64,000 nucleotides of DNA from CALCZU01 sp964396165 (lineage in GTDB: Bacteria > Bdellovibrionota > FAC87 > UBA2466). Of the stretch, positions 43,527 to 51,648 are shown piece after piece (positions within the stretch are counted from its first letter, which is position 1; each line of letters begins with the position of its first letter). The DNA lies in assembly GCA_964396165.1 (NCBI GenBank), contig CAYNEF010000007.1:1-64000 (forward strand), read 5' to 3'. The notes below the pieces were generated by a model. The model had not been told where the DNA came from, did not search any database, and saw nothing but the letters and a program-made list of their open reading frames with translations. The position numbers were made by a program, and so were the translations under genes.

Positions 43527-44507
43527 TTATAGGGTTTTTCTGACAACGGCCACCACTTCTTCGGGCAAGATCAAATTCATGCAGGCATGCGATCCGTGGG
43601 GGCAAGAATACGCGCCACACCAGGCAAATTTCTTGTCGGCGGGATCTTCGTCACGACAAGCCATGTCGATCTGTAAAGTCTGGTGCATTTTCTCATCGTA
43701 TCCGTGCCATTCGCCGATAGATTCCGGGCCGAACAAGGTAAGAGTTTTGATTCCTAATGCTATGGCCAAGTGCTTCACTCCAGAATCAGATCCAATGTAC
43801 AGTTCAGAAGAAGCCAATAGTTGCATGAGTGAAGTTAAATCTTTTGTAATAGAAATTTTGCCGTATTTAAGCAGCTCTTTATGCCAGAAAGAATTTTCAC
43901 TCAGCAATCTGTCGCTATCGTGATTAAAAATCACTTCAAAATCTGGGGCCAATAGTTTTGACGCACGCAAATAATATTCAAGAGAGTATTGTTTGGAAGG
44001 ACGGCTGGCGCCCAGCCCTAAAACAATGCGTTTTTTTACGGGGGTAGGTGGGTTTTTTAAGAAAATTTTTGTATTCGGACTTTCCCCGTTCCAACCGATG
44101 GCGCGCACCACATTTAAGTCGCGCTCTATCGCACTCATCGGTACTCCCAAGTTGGGAATCGAAAGCGAACCAGATGCCGTTTTCGCTTCTCGCGAATGGT
44201 AATGTATGACTTTTTCTTTTGCCTGCGCGAGCGAACTTAAAAGACTGGTAGTAGGGCTAGCATGAAAATTTAAAACGAAGTCGTACTTTGTTTCTACCCA
44301 AGCTTTTCTAAAGGGAAAGTTTTCACGTAAAGATCCAGAGAGCAAAAATTGTGAGTGAAATCTGGGATCCTCCAAAAAAAGTTCCCGGTAAAACTTGGAG
44401 TAGGCAATATCTAGCCGCTCGGGTTTTAAAGACGACAAAGCTTCTAATGCAGAGGTCCACAGAACGGTGTCTCCCAATTTTCTTGCTTTTATCGCTAGTA
44501 CTTTCAT
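43527..44507 (-). CDS. Heptosyltransferase-type glycosyltransferase (GT9)
   Basis: A 326-residue GT-B enzyme of family 9, which adds heptose to the LPS inner core. The N-terminus VLAIKARKLGDTVLWTSALEAL is the GT9 opening; IVLGLGASRPSKQYSLEYY and the C-terminal nucleotide-sugar site ELYIGSDSGVKHLAIALGIKTLTLFGPE are clear. A Cys-rich stretch (WCGAYSCPHGSHAC) near the end is common in the family. This implies an LPS-type outer membrane. The acceptor cannot be inferred. Confidence 0.92.
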   Translation of the reverse strand: MKVLAIKARKLGDTVLWTSALEALSSLKPERLDIAYSKFYRELFLEDPRFHSQFLLSGSLRENFPFRKAWVETKYDFVLNFHASPTTSLLSSLAQAKEKVIHYHSREAKTASGSLSIPNLGVPMSAIERDLNVVRAIGWNGESPNTKIFLKNPPTPVKKRIVLGLGASRPSKQYSLEYYLRASKLLAPDFEVIFNHDSDRLLSENSFWHKELLKYGKISITKDLTSLMQLLASSELYIGSDSGVKHLAIALGIKTLTLFGPESIGEWHGYDEKMHQTLQIDMACRDEDPADKKFAWCGAYSCPHGSHACMNLILPEEVVAVVRKTL

Positions 44508-44623
44508 TGACTCGTGTCGTTATCATGTCATGAAAGAGTAATAAACTCAAAGTTCTCCTTGTAAAGACCACCTGACTTCGATTAACTTTGTCTTTAGATT
44601 TTTACACTAATAAGGAGTGCAAC

Positions 44624-45160
44624 ATGAACGTTCTGCGTCAATTACGCATCATCTCAATATCCCTAGTACTAATGGCAATCGTTGTAGCATTTAATGCTTG
44701 CAGCAAGAAAGATGTGGTTTCTGATGAACCCATTATGAGCCCAAGTGGCAATTCCGGTTCTGCTTCTTCTTCAGGAGTAGAGAGCGGCAATCTTGGTAAT
44801 GCTGGCGATGCTGGAGTCGGATCGGGAGACTTACAAACTGTATTTTTCGATTACGACAGTTTCAATTTAAGAAGCGATGCCAGAAATGCTCTTAAGTCCA
44901 ATGGCGAATACATGAAGAAAAATTCTTCTGCTCGCATCCAAATCGAAGGCCATTGCGATGAAAGAGGCACAAACGAATACAATATGGCTCTTGGTGACAG
45001 ACGTGCAAACGCTGCAAAAAGCTTTCTTGTAAAAATGGGCGTTTCCAAAAGCCGCATTGATACCATCAGCTATGGAGAAGAAAGACCGTCTGATCCCGGT
45101 CATGATGAAGGTGCTTGGTCGAGAAATCGTCGCGCCGCTTTCATTTTACTTAGCAAGTAA
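44624..45160 (+). CDS. pal: Peptidoglycan-associated lipoprotein Pal
   Basis: A 178-residue OmpA-C-like lipoprotein (lipobox AFNAC, Cys26) of the Tol-Pal system that ties the outer membrane to peptidoglycan. A Gly/Ser linker precedes the domain: VFFDYDSFNLRSDARNAL, IQIEGHCDERGTNEYNMALGDRRANAAKS cut into the usual diaminopimelate-binding Asp/Arg pattern, and ISYGEERPSDPGHDE. AAGGAG at 44612 precedes the ATG at 44624. Start of a three-gene operon with overlapping codons. Confidence 0.95.
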   Translation: MNVLRQLRIISISLVLMAIVVAFNACSKKDVVSDEPIMSPSGNSGSASSSGVESGNLGNAGDAGVGSGDLQTVFFDYDSFNLRSDARNALKSNGEYMKKNSSARIQIEGHCDERGTNEYNMALGDRRANAAKSFLVKMGVSKSRIDTISYGEERPSDPGHDEGAWSRNRRAAFILLSK

Positions 45161-45570
45161 TGCGAAAACTTCTTTCGTACACATTTATACTTTTCAGCAT
45201 CGGGGCCTGTACGCAGCGCCCCGTTGTTGATCTTACTCTTGCCGATGTTGCGCTAAAAGCTGCACAAAAAGTAAGAGCCGATTCGCTTGCTCCTGATCAG
45301 TACCGTCAGGCAGAAAACTTCTTTTTAAGAGCGAAAAAAGATTTTGCAGAAGGCTATTACGATTCCTGCAAAAAATACGCGACTCAGGCAAGACTGCTAG
45401 CTGAACAAGCCGAGTACCGATCTTTACTGAAACAAAACCAGGTAAAAACCAAAACAGGTATTCCAGAAGAAGCCAGACCTCAGTCGCAACCTGGAATGCA
45501 ATCCGCCCCTGGAGCTCAAGACTTTCAACAAGGAAGTTCCAGTTACCCCGGACCGGAGGGACCAGAATGA
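45160..45570 (+). CDS. Small lipoprotein, DUF4398-like
   Basis: A 136-residue lipoprotein (IGAC, Cys17). The mature part is one helical hairpin with ALKAAQKVRADSLAPDQYRQAENFF cut-down pattern and a YYDSCKKYATQARLLAEQAE segment, resembling the DUF4398 domain of OmpA-associated lipoproteins, then a Gln/Pro/Gly tail. Its ATG overlaps the pal stop by one base (TAATG) and it overlaps the next gene by four, so all three are one translational unit. Confidence 0.83.
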   Translation: MRKLLSYTFILFSIGACTQRPVVDLTLADVALKAAQKVRADSLAPDQYRQAENFFLRAKKDFAEGYYDSCKKYATQARLLAEQAEYRSLLKQNQVKTKTGIPEEARPQSQPGMQSAPGAQDFQQGSSSYPGPEGPE

Positions 45571-46265
45571 AAAAACAAATTTTAGCTTTCACCTTAGTTT
45601 CTACAGCACTCTATTTTTCCGGATGTAATTCCAAAGCCGATGTGAAACGGGAGCAGGAACTGGAGCGCATTAAATCCGAAGTAAATGCATCGCGCACAGA
45701 CAAGGCAGATTTGTCTGCAACGCTGGATGAAATGCGAACGGATCTTGCGCAAATCCATAATTCGATTGAAGAGCAAGCGCAGTCTAGAATGCGTGACTCA
45801 GAAGAAACCAAAAAAGAATTGATGACCTTGACAGCTCGCGTACAAGCGATGGAGCAACGAGTAGTCGCAGAAGAAACTCAAAAGCGCGAACTAAAAAGCA
45901 AAGCAAGCTACGATTCTGTGAAAAGATTGTATGAGGATAAAAAATACGACGATGCGGTAGAGGTTGCAAAAGAAGTCCTCCATGCAAATCCAAAAGGCGA
46001 TGAAGCTAAGAAAACCCAGTTCTTAATGGCTGAATCCTATTATGCAAGCCAGGACTATGCGTCTGCCGCGCTTGAATTTGGTGAGTTTAAAAAAGCCTAT
46101 CCCAAAGACAACTTGGTTCCCGAAGCGACTTACCAAATGGCGCAAGCCTTCAAGCAAATGGGAAAAAAATCCGAAGCAAAATTATTTTTGCAGGAAGTAA
46201 TCGAAAAACACCCCAAAAGCCAATTCGCCTCACGCGCAAAAACAGATTTAAAGAAGCTGAAGTAA
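45567..46265 (+). CDS. cpoB: CpoB/YbgF-like TPR lipoprotein
   Basis: A 232-residue protein like CpoB (YbgF), which coordinates Tol-Pal with peptidoglycan synthesis at division. Unlike E. coli CpoB it has a lipobox (YFSGC, Cys20). A coiled coil (about 30-110) is followed by TPR repeats: YDSVKRLYEDKKYDDAVEVAK, QFLMAESYYASQDYASAALEF and EATYQMAQAFKQMGKKSEAK. Last gene of the pal operon; tolQRAB are not in the window. Confidence 0.9.
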   Translation: MKKQILAFTLVSTALYFSGCNSKADVKREQELERIKSEVNASRTDKADLSATLDEMRTDLAQIHNSIEEQAQSRMRDSEETKKELMTLTARVQAMEQRVVAEETQKRELKSKASYDSVKRLYEDKKYDDAVEVAKEVLHANPKGDEAKKTQFLMAESYYASQDYASAALEFGEFKKAYPKDNLVPEATYQMAQAFKQMGKKSEAKLFLQEVIEKHPKSQFASRAKTDLKKLK

Positions 46266-46273
46266 TAGGTACC

Positions 46274-48241
46274 TTACTGTTCTGCGCAATAGAGTCTTCT
46301 TGCTGTTCCGCAACTTGAAGCCGCTTGCTGCCAGTAAGTACTCGAACTGGAATTCGAAGTCCCTGGAACTCCCTGATGACCAGCATTTGAACTAGTCCAA
46401 ATACTGCATGCCTGAACGGCGCCCGTCCACGTACTTGCGCTTGTAGTGGAAATTGCATTGGTGAGCGCGGCGGCCCCCACAAGGTTTCCTCCCGTAGCGA
46501 CGGCGATCAAAGTTGTTCCATTTGTCCGGTAGTAAGATACTCCGCTAACTGTTGAATTGTTTCCATTCAAAAGTGCTTTATAAGTGCTGCCATCGGAAGG
46601 TTTGTTCGCATCTGCATTACACTTTGTATCCGCACCAGATAATCCTCCCATGTTGCCATTGTAAGTGGACGCGGTCAGAAAAATTCTTCTGTTGTTACTG
46701 ACAGTAATCGTGTTGCTTTCTGAAGAAACGCTCGAGCTGTGGCCGTTCGCATCTTGCGCGACGGCTGCATCGACATGAACGGTAAATGTCCCGTTGCCTG
46801 TGCAGTTACTAAAAGTAATAGTTGCGCCGGAAGTGGAAATCGAGCTGACGGTGGGTGTACAAGTATACGATCCAGAAACATTGGTTACGGTGACGCCGCC
46901 TCCTCCCGCAGTCAGAGTTCCTGTCAACGCAGTTCCACCCGATCCTGAATCTGTAAACGTTAAGGCAATGTTTGTAGAAGTACTCGATCCGATAGTGCTG
47001 CTACTAGGTGTGCCCAGTGTTGCAGTTGGCCCGACCGCATTGAGAGTATAAGTTTTGCTCACTGCACTTCCAGTGCCCGAGACAATACCCACTTTTAATT
47101 TTGTAGGGTCAAGCGTAACTATAAGCTGCTGACCTTCAGTGCATGTTCCCCCTGCTAAAGTAGCAGTCGCTACCGTATCTCCTACCGTCATGCTCACACC
47201 CGAGACAGTGGGAGCAGTTGTGCATGTTCCACTGACTACAAAATCACTCGTTGCAAGTGCCGTGACTGCAGCACTGACTGTAGCGACTACAGAGGATGGC
47301 ATCGTGGTGACATAACTAGTCGCGGGCAATAAACTCACCAATGTGGGTGCGGGGGAAGGAGTCGGAGTGGGAGTGGGAGTGGGAGTGGGAGTAGTCGTCG
47401 TAGTAGTAGCATCAATGCTTGAGCTAACATTATCTTTAAGAGTTGGTTTACTTGTCGTTGTAAAACCTGGGTTAAATGTATTCGCAATATACGAATCCAT
47501 CGCTCCTGACAAACCGGTTGTCCATGCTGTACCTGAAAGCGTATTTGTCTCAGTAATCGCGACTTGAGTCTCACTCGCTTTGCCATTAAAATTTCCATCT
47601 GAAAAGTCTGAAGCAAGTGCGGTAATTAGTTTCTTTACGCCTATCCCCTGATTTTTTGCATATTCACAAATAGAAGAGATAAGTAATCCCTGTTTAGCTG
47701 TGTCACTAGTTACATCTGTAGGAGTACTAGTTGGGATTCCAGTTGCAGTTGTAATATCGGATAGCCCACTAGCGGTAGCCACAGCCTTGTTGGCGGCGAG
47801 AATATTTTCCGACACTGTTCCCGTAAGAGTTAGGGCGCGTTGCACGGCAATTTCCGTTAGAGGTGAAATTACCATTGCCCGTGACTCACTGAGCTCTGAC
47901 AAACGCGAACGCAGGGCAAGCTCACCTAGATTCTCGGTATTGCCAGTGGCTTCGTCGGTATATGTTCCACCTGAAATTTCTAGCTCGATAGGAATATTAG
48001 CACGTACTTGAAGTGTCAAAGCACCATGATCGGTCGTGCCATACGTCAATCTGTCACCGCGAGTACCTGAGGCGTTTAATGCATATGCGCTTACTGTACC
48101 ATTATGAACTGCGCCTTTAACGGCATAAATAGTGAGAGTTCGTGTGTCGGTTTCACCGCATGTGGATACCAAAAAAGACAATGCAAGGAGAATAATTCTG
48201 TAAGAAATAGTTGATTGTGTTTTTACTTTCACAATTTGCAT
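46274..48241 (-). CDS. Lipoprotein with C-terminal DUF1554 domain
   Basis: A 655-residue lipoprotein (LVSTC lipobox, Cys28). The N-terminal 270 residues are Thr/Ser/Ala-rich with helical stretches; a (TP)n linker of about 14 residues follows; then two beta-sandwich repeats with VSGTCTTAPTVSGVSMTVG and ATITFSNCTGNGTFTVHVD phrases. The last 130 residues are a DUF1554 domain (RRIFLTASTYNGNMGG, ADTKCNADANKPSDGSTYKA, Cys pairs and RRLYCAEQ), known mainly from spirochaete-type surface lipoproteins. Likely cell-surface adhesion or recognition (inference). Confidence 0.85.
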   Translation of the reverse strand: MQIVKVKTQSTISYRIILLALSFLVSTCGETDTRTLTIYAVKGAVHNGTVSAYALNASGTRGDRLTYGTTDHGALTLQVRANIPIELEISGGTYTDEATGNTENLGELALRSRLSELSESRAMVISPLTEIAVQRALTLTGTVSENILAANKAVATASGLSDITTATGIPTSTPTDVTSDTAKQGLLISSICEYAKNQGIGVKKLITALASDFSDGNFNGKASETQVAITETNTLSGTAWTTGLSGAMDSYIANTFNPGFTTTSKPTLKDNVSSSIDATTTTTTPTPTPTPTPTPSPAPTLVSLLPATSYVTTMPSSVVATVSAAVTALATSDFVVSGTCTTAPTVSGVSMTVGDTVATATLAGGTCTEGQQLIVTLDPTKLKVGIVSGTGSAVSKTYTLNAVGPTATLGTPSSSTIGSSTSTNIALTFTDSGSGGTALTGTLTAGGGGVTVTNVSGSYTCTPTVSSISTSGATITFSNCTGNGTFTVHVDAAVAQDANGHSSSVSSESNTITVSNNRRIFLTASTYNGNMGGLSGADTKCNADANKPSDGSTYKALLNGNNSTVSGVSYYRTNGTTLIAVATGGNLVGAAALTNAISTTSASTWTGAVQACSIWTSSNAGHQGVPGTSNSSSSTYWQQAASSCGTARRLYCAEQ

Positions 48242-48353
48242 TTAATGCGCTCCGCATAGAGGTACTTAGCCCTATCGGTAATGCATCAGGATAAATTGAT
48301 GTCTCAATTTTGGAAGTTTGTTGATACTCGATTCAGTCGTTATCCTGAAAAGG

Positions 48354-49218
48354 AAACTGTAAGGGGAAGGAAAACCAAAATGAATAAGAAGGTAGTAGTA
48401 GGAGCAGTAAACGCACTTTGTGCATTGATGTTAGTCTCGTGTGCGGCAAAGGCTATCAAATCGGGTGCGGAAAAAGTTATTGTAACTCACCAACCTGCGC
48501 CGAAAGGCTGTAAGTTTAAAGGTTCGCTGATTGGGGAGCAGGGTGGCTTTATTGTAGGACGCTGGACAAGCAATCGGCGTCTAGCATTGGGTGCACTGAA
48601 CGACATGAAAAACCAGGCGTTTGAAATGGGGGCTAACTATGTTGTGCTCGAAAATACGGCTCAAGGCAATACTACGACTGGCTCTTTTGGCCAAACAGGT
48701 AGCCTTGTAGGTGGTCAAACAGACGTGACTCATACCGGAAATGCGTATATGTGTAACGCAAGCGAAATTGGTTTAGCTGAATAAATAAAGTAGTCGGAGA
48801 AGAATATGAAAAAAATGATTGTTGTACTTTTGGGATTACTGTTTTGTGTGTGTCTGCGTGCCGACAAGAACGAGAATATTGATGAATGTCTAAAGTCTTG
48901 GGGCAAACACCCATTTAACGAAAAAAATTACACGTACCGAAAGCTGAGAACGAACGTAAAGGTTTTGGGAATCGGGGGAAATATCTCAGATCTTGTTGCG
49001 ACAAAAAACCGGAACTGGTTTTGATTAACCACTCAGTCAGTGTGTTAAGCAAACAAACTTTCGAGCTTTTAAATCCGAACGGCTGGTATTGCATCCGCGG
49101 TTCGACAGCAGTTTTGGGAAAATCCGATATTCGCATCCATTGCAAAGCACATCTGGCGAGCACGGTAGAGGGTGCTGCGGTCTTGGGTGGTTCAGATCAA
49201 GGATCAGGAGGAGTTGCA
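48354..49218. repeat. Tandem duplication unit, copy 1
   Basis: About 865 bases closely match 50411-51276: the leader AAACTGTAAGGGGAAGG, a DUF4156 lipoprotein gene, a 21-base spacer and a second exported-protein gene. Homology ends near GTTGCA (49218). The only length difference seen between the copies is one base, at the frameshift in copy 1. Confidence 0.88.
48380..48784 (+). CDS. DUF4156 lipoprotein, copy 1
   Basis: A 134-residue lipoprotein (LVSC lipobox, Cys21) of the DUF4156 family: KVIVTHQPAPKGCKFKGSLIG, LNDMKNQAFEMGANYVVLEN and a Gly/Thr-rich end with two Cys. I start at the ATG shared with copy 2 (50437), with GGAAGG upstream; the longer frame from 48281 is not conserved. Copy 1 remains intact but lacks the sigma-54 box and dyad that precede copy 2, so it may be poorly expressed. 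Its partner gene is broken. Confidence 0.85.
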   Translation: MNKKVVVGAVNALCALMLVSCAAKAIKSGAEKVIVTHQPAPKGCKFKGSLIGEQGGFIVGRWTSNRRLALGALNDMKNQAFEMGANYVVLENTAQGNTTTGSFGQTGSLVGGQTDVTHTGNAYMCNASEIGLAE

Positions 49219-49236
49219 ATCTTTCGAAGCATATAA
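48806..49236 (+). pseudogene. Frameshifted copy of the exported partner gene
   Basis: Begins like the intact gene at 50863 (MKKMIVVLLGLLFCVCLRAD) but loses one base near 49003-49008 (ACAAAAAACCGG against ACGAAAAAGCCGG), giving a stop at 49024. The rest continues in another frame (INHSVSVLSKQTFELL...) to 49236, where homology to the charged C-terminal tail of copy 2 has already been lost. It is therefore both frameshifted and 3' truncated. A sequencing error cannot explain the second defect. Confidence 0.85.
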
Positions 49237-49418
49237 GCGTCGAAAATAAACCCCGCTAGAAAAAAGGTGAGCGGCACCCATTTTTCATACTTCTTATAAA
49301 ATGTACTGACTGGATTAAACATGTTTGTACTATTCGCAAGTACAATACCCTGCAACGACGCAAAAGGCATTAGACTCTCGATACAAATCGTGCTTCGGTA
49401 TCGGAAAATGAGGACGCT

Positions 49419-49967
49419 TTATTTTAACTGATACCGGAAATAGATTTTCTCCGGTTGATTAGGTCGCCAACTTATCGGGTCTACCCGTAAAATAAGCTGG
49501 TTAAGCTTTTCACTGAAAAATAGTTTCGTATTATAGGAGTCTGAGCCGCTGTCAGCTCCCTTAAGCAAACTTTCGACACTTGTACTTACTAGCGAGTGAA
49601 CGGAGGGTGTGCCCCTCCCCACAGTTAAGAGTCCAATCGATTCACTTACGGGAAGTGGACCATCGTCGTATTCTTTTGCGATTACAGGTTTAAATGTATG
49701 GCCGTTCATCTTGAAACTCGTAGCAATGGGAAGGAATTCACCCACTTTTAATGCCTTCTCCAATGATTTTGTATCGGAGGGTAAAGACTTGGAGCTCACA
49801 ATCGGCGATGCGGTCATTTTCCCGCTGTCGTAGTCATAGGAGCTGTACGACATTACGTCCATATTATAGTGAGGAACCTTCGCTATCTTAGCCAAGATTT
49901 TACAATCTACTGCCCACAAATTTAGTGAGAAAAAAACAAATAGGTTTAGATAGAGGTAATTTTTCAT
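49419..49967 (-). CDS. Exported protein, function unknown
   Basis: About 182 residues with a signal peptide (MKNYLYLNLFVFFSLNLWA). The mature part is beta-rich with one Cys near the start (VDCKILAKIA) and no family I know. The ATG at 49967 starts the signal peptide; the frame extends upstream to 50102 without support. A sigma-54 promoter match lies 36 bases before the start. The gene sits between the two copies of the duplicated unit, on the opposite strand. The 180 bases between 49237 and 49418 show nothing recognisable. Confidence 0.78.
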   Translation of the reverse strand: MKNYLYLNLFVFFSLNLWAVDCKILAKIAKVPHYNMDVMSYSSYDYDSGKMTASPIVSSKSLPSDTKSLEKALKVGEFLPIATSFKMNGHTFKPVIAKEYDDGPLPVSESIGLLTVGRGTPSVHSLVSTSVESLLKGADSGSDSYNTKLFFSEKLNQLILRVDPISWRPNQPEKIYFRYQLK

Positions 49968-50002
49968 TCGTACACCCAACTTCTCCAATAGTAGTAGAAA
50001 TA

Positions 50003-50018
50003 TGCAGAAGAAGTGCCA
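50003..50018 (-). promoter_or_regulatory. Sigma-54 promoter
   Basis: Minus-strand TGGCACTTCTTCTGCA matches nine of ten core bases with GG and GC ten apart. Predicted start near 49992 gives a 25-base leader to 49967. It is divergent from the sigma-54 promoter at 50354, with the dyad at 50302-50326 between them in the 469-base gap 49968-50436, which holds no gene I can see. Confidence 0.6.
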
Positions 50019-50301
50019 TATATTAATGCGTAATTGAATAGGACGGTTTACACCTTTCGAAAATATGTGGGTGTTGTTACAAACAAAACAGGCATTTTTC
50101 ACTCAATCATATTAGATTTATTAGCAAAGATTTAATTTGAGAGATGTTTGTACACAAGAATAGGGCCTGAGCGTTTTGAAAGTAGAAACGTTGTTGTGTT
50201 TATCCAATCAATTATGTACTGGACATAAACTTTCTTATACGACATTCGATGGTCCTTTCTTTTTTTGGTTCGCAGAATCGGGTTAAAAAAAACAAGTACT
50301 C

Positions 50302-50326
50302 ACACCTGTATAAAAATACAGACACT
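50302..50326. promoter_or_regulatory. Dyad element shared with 55274-55298
   Basis: The core is a perfect inverted repeat CTGTAT-AAAA-ATACAG (50306-50321) flanked by ACAC on the left and ACACT on the right. The 25-base element is identical at 23 positions to one at 55274-55298. It is about 40 bases upstream of the -24 box at 50355. Likely an activator (enhancer-binding protein) site; inference. Confidence 0.6.
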
Positions 50327-50353
50327 CTATTCGTTTTTATGTGCCTGGCTCTT

Positions 50354-50369
50354 TGGCATTTGCCTTGCT
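50354..50369 (+). promoter_or_regulatory. Sigma-54 promoter of the intact duplicated unit
   Basis: TGGCATTTGCCTTGCT matches nine of ten core bases, GG (50355) and GC (50367) ten apart. Predicted start near 50380, leader of about 57 bases to 50437. The corresponding sequence is absent upstream of copy 1. Confidence 0.6.
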
Positions 50370-50410
50370 CTTACTGGCAGCGAAGTTATTCCACGTGTGA
50401 ATGGCAAATA

Positions 50411-51276
50411 AAACTGTAAGGGGAAGGAAAACCAAAATGAATAAGAAAGTAGTAGTAGGAGCAGTAAACGCACTTTGTGCATTAGTGTTAGTGTCATGTG
50501 CGGCTAAATCGATTCGAGAAGGCGCAGAAAAAGTCATCGTCACTCATCAAGCGGCACCAAAAGGCTGTAAATTCATGGGCTCACTCATTGGGGAGCAGGG
50601 CGGATTTATCGTCGGGCGTTGGACAAGCAACAGACGTTTAGCATTGGGAGCTATGAATGATATGAAAAACCAGGCGTTTGAAATGGGCGCAAATTATGTT
50701 GTGCTTGAAAATACTTCTCAAGGGAACACAACCACTGGCTCATTTGGCTATTCTGGCAGTATCGTGGGCGGACAAACGGACGTGACTCATATGGGAAATG
50801 CGTATAGTTGTAATGCTAAGGAAATTGGCTTGGCTGAATAAACTTTAGTTTAAGGAATGAATATGAAAAAAATGATTGTAGTGCTTTTGGGGTTGCTGTT
50901 TTGTGTGTGTTTGCGTGCAGACAAAAACGAAAATATTGATGAATGTCTAAAGTCTTGGGGCAAACACCCATTCAACGAAAAAAATTACACGTACCGCAAG
51001 CTCAGAACGAACGTAAAAGTTTTGGGAATCGGAGGAAATATCTCAGATCTCGTTGCGACGAAAAAGCCGGAATTAGTTTTGATTAACCACTCAGTCAGTG
51101 TTCTAAGCAAACAAACTTTCGAGCTTTTAAATCCGAACGGCTGGTATTGCATCCGAGGCTCAACAGCCGTTTTGGGAAAATCTGATATTCGCATCCATTG
51201 CAAAGCACATTTGGCGAGCACGGTAGATGGTGCTGCTGTCTTGGGTGGTTCAGATCAAGGATCAGGTGGCGTTGCA
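50411..51276. repeat. Tandem duplication unit, copy 2
   Basis: Matches 48354-49218 as described there. The duplication starts after the promoter, at AAACTGTAAGGGG, and ends inside the second gene. Confidence 0.88.
50437..50841 (+). CDS. DUF4156 lipoprotein, copy 2
   Basis: A 134-residue lipoprotein (LVSC, Cys21), same length as copy 1 and differing by scattered substitutions (for example SIREGAEKV for AIKSGAEKV and YSGSIVGG for QTGSLVGG). DUF4156 hallmarks GCKFMGSLIGEQGGFIVG and MKNQAFEMGANYVVLEN are intact. GGAAGG precedes the ATG. It is the first gene of a two-gene unit behind a sigma-54 promoter and dyad, so conditional expression of an envelope protein is likely. Confidence 0.87.
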   Translation: MNKKVVVGAVNALCALVLVSCAAKSIREGAEKVIVTHQAAPKGCKFMGSLIGEQGGFIVGRWTSNRRLALGAMNDMKNQAFEMGANYVVLENTSQGNTTTGSFGYSGSIVGGQTDVTHMGNAYSCNAKEIGLAE

Positions 51277-51423
51277 GTTCTCGGCCGTACGTCTATTGAA
51301 AGGGTCGGCTGTGAAAACAACGCTTCGGATGAAAAAGAGACCGAAGAGAAAAAAGTAGAAGAAAAGAAAGCACCAGAAGCAGTAGAGTCGAAAAAAGAAG
51401 AAGCTAAAGAAACTTCAAACTAA
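50863..51423 (+). CDS. Exported protein with Lys/Glu-rich tail, intact copy
   Basis: A protein of about 186 residues with signal peptide (MKKMIVVLLGLLFCVCLRA). The mature domain (about 20-150) has four Cys (IDECLKSW, GWYCIRGS, IRIHCKAHL, RVGCEN) and closing Gly-rich repeats (AAVLGGSDQGSGGVAVLG), then a 35-residue Lys/Glu tail (EKKVEEKKAPEAVESKK). An ATG six bases earlier (50857) is possible; the chosen one aligns with copy 1. No family recognised. It lies 21 bases after the DUF4156 gene and ends before a terminator. Confidence 0.83.
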   Translation: MKKMIVVLLGLLFCVCLRADKNENIDECLKSWGKHPFNEKNYTYRKLRTNVKVLGIGGNISDLVATKKPELVLINHSVSVLSKQTFELLNPNGWYCIRGSTAVLGKSDIRIHCKAHLASTVDGAAVLGGSDQGSGGVAVLGRTSIERVGCENNASDEKETEEKKVEEKKAPEAVESKKEEAKETSN

Positions 51424-51445
51424 ATTCTTTGAATTTGAATTGAGT

Positions 51446-51478
51446 CCGGACTTTGAACTTGAGTCCGGGCTTTTTTAT
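51446..51478 (+). terminator. Terminator of the duplicated unit, copy 2
   Basis: CCGGACT (51446-51452) pairs with AGTCCGG (51462-51468), followed by CTTTTTTATT. Confidence 0.8.
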
Positions 51479-51648
51479 TGTCATTTTCGCCAGATTTTAC
51501 ACATTCAGCGAAGCGTCGAAGCTGGATGACGCGCGGTAAATGCTGGCATTTAAGTAAGAAATTTCATTAATCTCCGCTTTAAACGTGTCTCAATCACACC
51601 GATAGGATTCTGTCCATTTTAGGTAGTGCTATTAGGAGCAAAATCAGC

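Noticed and set aside
47335..47616. Open frame within the DUF1554 lipoprotein gene.
   Set aside because: Low-complexity shadow of the Thr-Pro linker in another frame.
50050..50075. ACACCT-containing sequence considered as a third copy of the shared dyad.
   Set aside because: Only the first six bases align; the core CTGTAT-N4-ATACAG is missing, so it is not counted as a copy.
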